From positions 248,001 to 312,000 of the forward strand of contig NZ_JAFJYC010000001.1 of assembly GCF_018777395.1 (NCBI RefSeq): a stretch of DNA of 64,000 bases, read 5' to 3'. The DNA is from Candidatus Sodalis endolongispinus. Lineage in GTDB: Bacteria > Pseudomonadota > Gammaproteobacteria > Enterobacterales > Enterobacteriaceae. This document shows, piece after piece, positions 60,779 to 64,000 of the stretch. How positions within the stretch are numbered: position 1 is the first letter of the stretch; every line of letters starts with the position of its first letter. Under the pieces are notes generated by a model, which saw only the letters and a program-made list of their open reading frames with translations, ran no database searches and was not told the DNA's origin. A program made the translations under genes and the position numbers.

Positions 60779-61359
60779 TAGCGTCATGTACGATCCGCTG
60801 GCGTGGATCCATACGGCCCGTTTTGCGCTGCCCACCAGTCTGGACGGCATCGCGCAGCGCTCGATACTTAACGGTATGCTGATAAGCCTGTATGGGCTCA
60901 GCCTTGAGCGCCCGGCGTTGCCCGCCAAGTCCTTTGCCACGGCAGTTGGTCGAGGCATGGCATCTGCTACCGCAGACCGCGCTGCTGATGGCTTGTCAGC
61001 GCCATCTGGCGTCGCTCGCCAAAGGCGGATACGGCATCAGCTTACCTGATTGGTTAGGGCAATTTACCGCGTTGCCGCTGGTGGCGTCGCGTTCATCGCC
61101 GGCGGAAAACGTACCGCATCCGGCACAGCTGTTAGCGTGGGGGAAATATGAACTGCTGGCGTTTGCGGACGGTTTGCCCCGCAGCCTGTGTCAGCGTCTG
61201 GATTTGCTATTCCCGCCGGAAGAGGGCCGGGATAATGCTTCAAGATTATCCCGACCGTCCCCTTGTCGACTATTACTTAAACTTGCCTTTCAACATGCCA
61301 AGAGACATCCCGCTACGCCGGATGCCGCCGGTCTACGGCGGTATATTGATAAAACGTGA
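60759..61359 (+). pseudogene. orgA: sorting platform protein OrgA, frameshifted
   Basis: OrgA links the sorting platform to the injectisome base. The N-terminal piece starts at 60759 (MSVVPLDSVMYDPLAWIHTA). A frameshift near 60920 moves the rest to another frame, with WHLLPQTALLMACQRHLASL, GISLPDWLGQFTAL and ELLAFADGLPRSLCQRLDLL matching the OrgA pattern of WRRLPQ, GLPDW and LPESLAQRF. It ends at 61359 and overlaps orgB. Corrected length is about 200 residues, as in Salmonella. Confidence 0.8.
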
Positions 61360-61987
61360 ACACCTCCAACGCCAGCGTTGCGCGATGGATTTAGTCAAAC
61401 AGGCCCGCCGCGAGGCGGTAAAATGCCTTAAACAAGCCGCAGAAGAGGCGGAGCAGCTGCGTAGTCAGGCCAGAAACGAAGGCTATCAGCAAGGGGTGTT
61501 GGCCGCGGCAGACACGGTGGCCGGCTTCTTCGCCGAACGCCAACAGCTAAGTTTGTCGCTGCAGCGCGAGGTTGAGGAGCACGCCAGTGCGCTGGTTATG
61601 GCTGCGTTATCCCACACCGATCTGCTGTTGCTGGAGGAGTGTCTGGCGCAACAGCCAGCGCCGTCAAGGCCGGAACCATTGGAGCTATGGGTGCCGACGG
61701 ACAGCCGGGCCGCAGCGTTACGGCTAAAGCGACAAATAGGCGCACTGTGGAGCGGTAAATATGACATCATTACCCACGAGGGCGACAGTTTTATCATGAA
61801 GTATGGCGATCAGGTCGCGGAATTCGATGCTGGAGCGTTTATTGACGCGGCAACGCGCCAGCTGGCGTCTCGCCCTGATTATGACAGCCAGGCCCAACGC
61901 CTGAGTGGACAAGGGTTGCAGGCGCTGGCGGACCGGCTGACGCGGCATTTCGCCGGCGAGCCTGTTACGTCGATACTTGAACCTTAG
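61295..61987 (+). CDS. orgB: sorting platform protein OrgB (stator, FliH-like)
   Basis: An intact protein of about 230 residues corresponding to OrgB/MxiN, which holds the secretion ATPase. The family start is GGILIKREHLQRQRCAMDLV, followed by a helix (AAEEAEQLRSQARNEGYQQG) and the C-terminal part FIMKYGDQVAEFDAGAFIDA, where FIMSCGDQIAEF stands in Salmonella. The start at 61295 (MPRDIPLRRM) is chosen by fit to that family; longer frames begin at 61148 and 61243. It overlaps orgA. It is whole although its partner ATPase is destroyed. Confidence 0.82.
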   Translation: MPRDIPLRRMPPVYGGILIKREHLQRQRCAMDLVKQARREAVKCLKQAAEEAEQLRSQARNEGYQQGVLAAADTVAGFFAERQQLSLSLQREVEEHASALVMAALSHTDLLLLEECLAQQPAPSRPEPLELWVPTDSRAAALRLKRQIGALWSGKYDIITHEGDSFIMKYGDQVAEFDAGAFIDAATRQLASRPDYDSQAQRLSGQGLQALADRLTRHFAGEPVTSILEP

Positions 61988-62036
61988 AGTACAACCTCAG
62001 TCTGACGTCAGAGCGGCAGCAAGCTGAAAAAGCATA

Positions 62037-62648
62037 ATGGGAGCAATGATGAATGGATCTTTACCTCAGCGCGGACGAAAGCGCCGCCTCGAGGTTGCCA
62101 TCGCGCTGGCGGCGGCGCTGGCGCTAAGCGGCTGTGCCAGAGGCCAGGCCGACGACAATCCCGCACGCGCCTGGCTGGTAAGCGTGGCCGATCCCGGTTG
62201 CACGGGGGGCTCCGCCGTAACGAACCGACAGACGCCGCCGATATTGTATCGCGCGCTGGCCAGCTGTATTCGTGCCCAGCATTACCAGGACGGTGTATTG
62301 CTGTTCGCCCTGGCCGGCAGCTACAGTTGGTATGACGCGCTGCGGGTGGATAGCGATGAAGCGCGGGAAGCCCACAGCATGCTGCTGGCGGAGACCATGC
62401 AAAGCGTCGATAAGCGTCGGCGACAGGCATTTTGGATGGTGGTGAAGGCAACCCTCGCCGATAAGCAGGGGCGGCAGGCCATCTGCCAGCGCATCCAGGC
62501 AATAGGCAAACCGACCTATCTGCCCGACTACCTGTCCTCATTTGCCGCAGCCGGTGTCCTTACCAGACCGATGGACGATGAAGCGATGTGGAAGGCCGCG
62601 ACGGCAGGTTATGTGCATTGTCCCACCGACATGCTGGTGATCCACTAA
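62037..62648 (+). CDS. unidentified lipoprotein next to the T3SS island
   Basis: A 203-residue protein with a basic start and lipoprotein leader (AIALAAALALSGCARGQ; lipobox LSGC, cysteine near residue 33). The mature part contains four cysteines besides the lipidated one, and stretches such as YRALASCIRAQHYQDGVLLF and AGSYSWYDALRVDSDEA. I do not recognise the family; it does not look like OrgC or the pilotin InvH by length or sequence. It follows orgB by about 50 bases on the same strand. An alternative start is 62049. Confidence 0.65.
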   Translation: MGAMMNGSLPQRGRKRRLEVAIALAAALALSGCARGQADDNPARAWLVSVADPGCTGGSAVTNRQTPPILYRALASCIRAQHYQDGVLLFALAGSYSWYDALRVDSDEAREAHSMLLAETMQSVDKRRRQAFWMVVKATLADKQGRQAICQRIQAIGKPTYLPDYLSSFAAAGVLTRPMDDEAMWKAATAGYVHCPTDMLVIH

Positions 62649-62663
62649 TCGCCACGCTTCCGG

Positions 62664-63005
62664 CTATTTCTTCATCATAGCTTTCAGATTGGCAAACGGA
62701 TTGTGGGTGGCTATTCCCACATCCTGCTGCGCATCTTCACCCGCCACCACCGTCGTGCCATACAGGCTTGCTTCGGTGTATTTTTCATGCTCATGGTCGT
62801 GACAATAAAGACACAACATCTCCCAATTGCTGCCGTCTTCGGGATTGTTGCCGTGGTCGTGATCAATATGATGCACCGTCAACTCGCGCAGGTTGGAGTA
62901 GGTAAACTCGCGGCTGCAGCGACCACAAACCCAGGGAAACAGTTTTAGCGCTTTTTCGCGATAGCCGTTTTCAAGCCGGGCATAATTCTTCGGAATAAAA
63001 GCCAT
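62664..63005 (-). CDS. yajD: YajD, HNH nuclease-domain protein
   Basis: An intact 113-residue protein nearly identical in pattern to E. coli YajD: IPKNYARLENGYREKALKLF, a zinc pair CGRCSREF, the HNH core LTVHHIDHDHGNNPEDGSNW, and LCLYCHDHEHEKYTEA. The cellular role is unknown. The start at 63005 (MAFIPKNY) is preferred over an upstream ATG at 63113. As a conserved chromosomal gene it marks the right end of the secretion island. Confidence 0.9.
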   Translation of the reverse strand: MAFIPKNYARLENGYREKALKLFPWVCGRCSREFTYSNLRELTVHHIDHDHGNNPEDGSNWEMLCLYCHDHEHEKYTEASLYGTTVVAGEDAQQDVGIATHNPFANLKAMMKK

Positions 63006-63188
63006 AAATGACACGCTCTCTGCGCGGTAGTAAATCCAAAGGGAGTGTAGCCTAAATCCCGCTGCTGTCGCTATAGCCGTCTGGCGGCGACGGGGGGCCG
63101 CGCGTATTTCCACAGTCGCAACGTTGATGTTTAGGCAATGTTTAGCGCCGCGGCACTATGGTAGGAAAAAATTTATTAACCGAGTTGC

Positions 63189-64000
63189 ATGAAAACAGAT
63201 CGAATTATTCTGCTTGGCTGGTGTGCGGGCTATGCCATGTTATGGGCAGGCGTCACATTCCTGTTGGATCCTACCGTGCCTTATGATGCCATCGAGGCGG
63301 TAAATTGGGCGATGAATGCGGAGTTGGGTTCTCCTAAAAACCCGTGGCTGGTGGGTCTGGTCATGCGTCCGGCGCTGGGGCTGTCGGCTACCTGGTTAAG
63401 CTTTTACTGGTATGCGACGCATTTTTTGGCGGTAGCGGTGGGCATGTATGGCGTCTGGCAACTTGCCTGGCGCTTGAGCGGCGACCGTCGTCTGGCCTGG
63501 CTGGCGCTGCTGGCGCTAAACCTCAGCGGCGTTATCAATTTTGATATCATCTCGTTTAACGATAATTACCTGCTGGTAATGCTGTGGCCCTGGCTGTGGG
63601 TGTTTTTCCTGCGAGCAGCCTACGAGCGCCCCGGCTGGTGGCTGGCGTTTGCTTTGACGGGAGGTCTGGCCTGTATGGCAAAATACTCCAGCTTCTCTTT
63701 TATTTTCTCGGCCTGGATGTTGACGCTTTGGGTGCCGGCCATCCGCCGCTGTTATCGTCAGCCGATGTTCTATTCGACTATTCTGCTATGGCTGATGATC
63801 GTGGCGCCAAACGGCTGGTGGCTATGGCAAAACGACTTTGCCGCCTTCAAATGGGTGAATTCTCAAGTGACGCCCGGTTTGACGCTGCACGGACTAACAT
63901 CGGCATTGACGGTGTTTTATCCGCTGGCGGTACTGGCCGCCATACTTGTCGGGCTAGGTGCCCGGCTGGGATGGCCTTGCGCCCCGCAGGCCCGGGCGGC
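63189..64000 (+). CDS. family 39 membrane glycosyltransferase, incomplete at window end
   Basis: Reads without stop for 270 codons to the window edge. It has a first membrane segment (IILLGWCAGYAMLWAGVTFL), then the motif DPTVPYDAIEAVNWAMNAEL, with an aspartate-glutamate pair after the first helix as in GT39/PMT (ArnT-like) enzymes, and several more hydrophobic segments (WLLGGLACMAKYSSFSFIF region). These enzymes transfer sugars from polyprenyl phosphate donors on the outer face of the inner membrane. The acceptor is not deducible. The ATG at 63189 follows GGAAAAAATTTATTAACC. Confidence 0.75.
   Translation, partial: MKTDRIILLGWCAGYAMLWAGVTFLLDPTVPYDAIEAVNWAMNAELGSPKNPWLVGLVMRPALGLSATWLSFYWYATHFLAVAVGMYGVWQLAWRLSGDRRLAWLALLALNLSGVINFDIISFNDNYLLVMLWPWLWVFFLRAAYERPGWWLAFALTGGLACMAKYSSFSFIFSAWMLTLWVPAIRRCYRQPMFYSTILLWLMIVAPNGWWLWQNDFAAFKWVNSQVTPGLTLHGLTSALTVFYPLAVLAAILVGLGARLGWPCAPQARA

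Overview
The window looks like a chromosome segment of an enterobacterial insect symbiont of the Sodalis type in an early stage of genome decay. Gene content and order are typical of Enterobacterales (dmsABCD, ybhP-clsB-ybhN, phoA with a Pho box, ada, yajD, a benE transporter beside a sutR-like regulator), it carries a Salmonella SPI-1-like type III secretion island, and about half of the recognisable genes are broken by single nonsense codons, short frameshifts or deletions while staying easy to read. Species naming is inference; no search was run.

Left third (1-22.9 kb). Two acetyltransferase genes flank a broken XRE-cupin regulator. A leftward operon for amino-acid or amine use follows (agmatinase family, periplasmic binding protein, permease, ATPase), with only the ATPase whole, then a repeat array of about 50 bp units, a broken LysR gene and two small secreted DUF1471 proteins divergent from a TetR regulator. 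Next come a broken alcohol dehydrogenase, a dead efflux operon (MarR, FUSC, DUF1656, membrane fusion protein, outer-membrane factor), the pectin-fragment pair rhiN (whole) and rhiT (truncated), remnants of a MacAB-like exporter, ada, and a benE/sutR pair.

Middle third (22.9-47 kb). The DMSO reductase operon dmsABC-dmsD is broken in three of four genes. Then an acetyltransferase, phoA (one nonsense codon), a small XRE regulator, ybhP-clsB-ybhN, a broken PhzF-family gene, a 73-bp tandem repeat array, a 38-residue lipoprotein not previously obvious because of its size, and a second DUF1471-TetR module beside a MuxABC-OpmB-like RND efflux operon in which all four genes are broken. The two DUF1471-TetR modules share a palindromic site and a second promoter element at identical spacing.

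Right third (47-64 kb). After an AT-rich leader comes the SPI-1-like island: a shortened hilA, a HilA-box-like site, invF, then a deletion that joins the secretin InvG to the middle of the ATPase InvC (invE, invA and invB are gone), spaM, spaN, spaO, intact spaP-Q-R, and spaS cut twice by inverted IS2-like elements, each flanked by 14-16 bp direct repeats. sicA follows with a poly-A frameshift, then a second large deletion (translocators, prgH, prgI, prgJ and most of prgK missing), orgA (broken), orgB, an unidentified lipoprotein, yajD, and a membrane glycosyltransferase that runs off the window. Lacking the export gate InvA and the Walker A half of InvC, this locus cannot build a working secretion system by itself.
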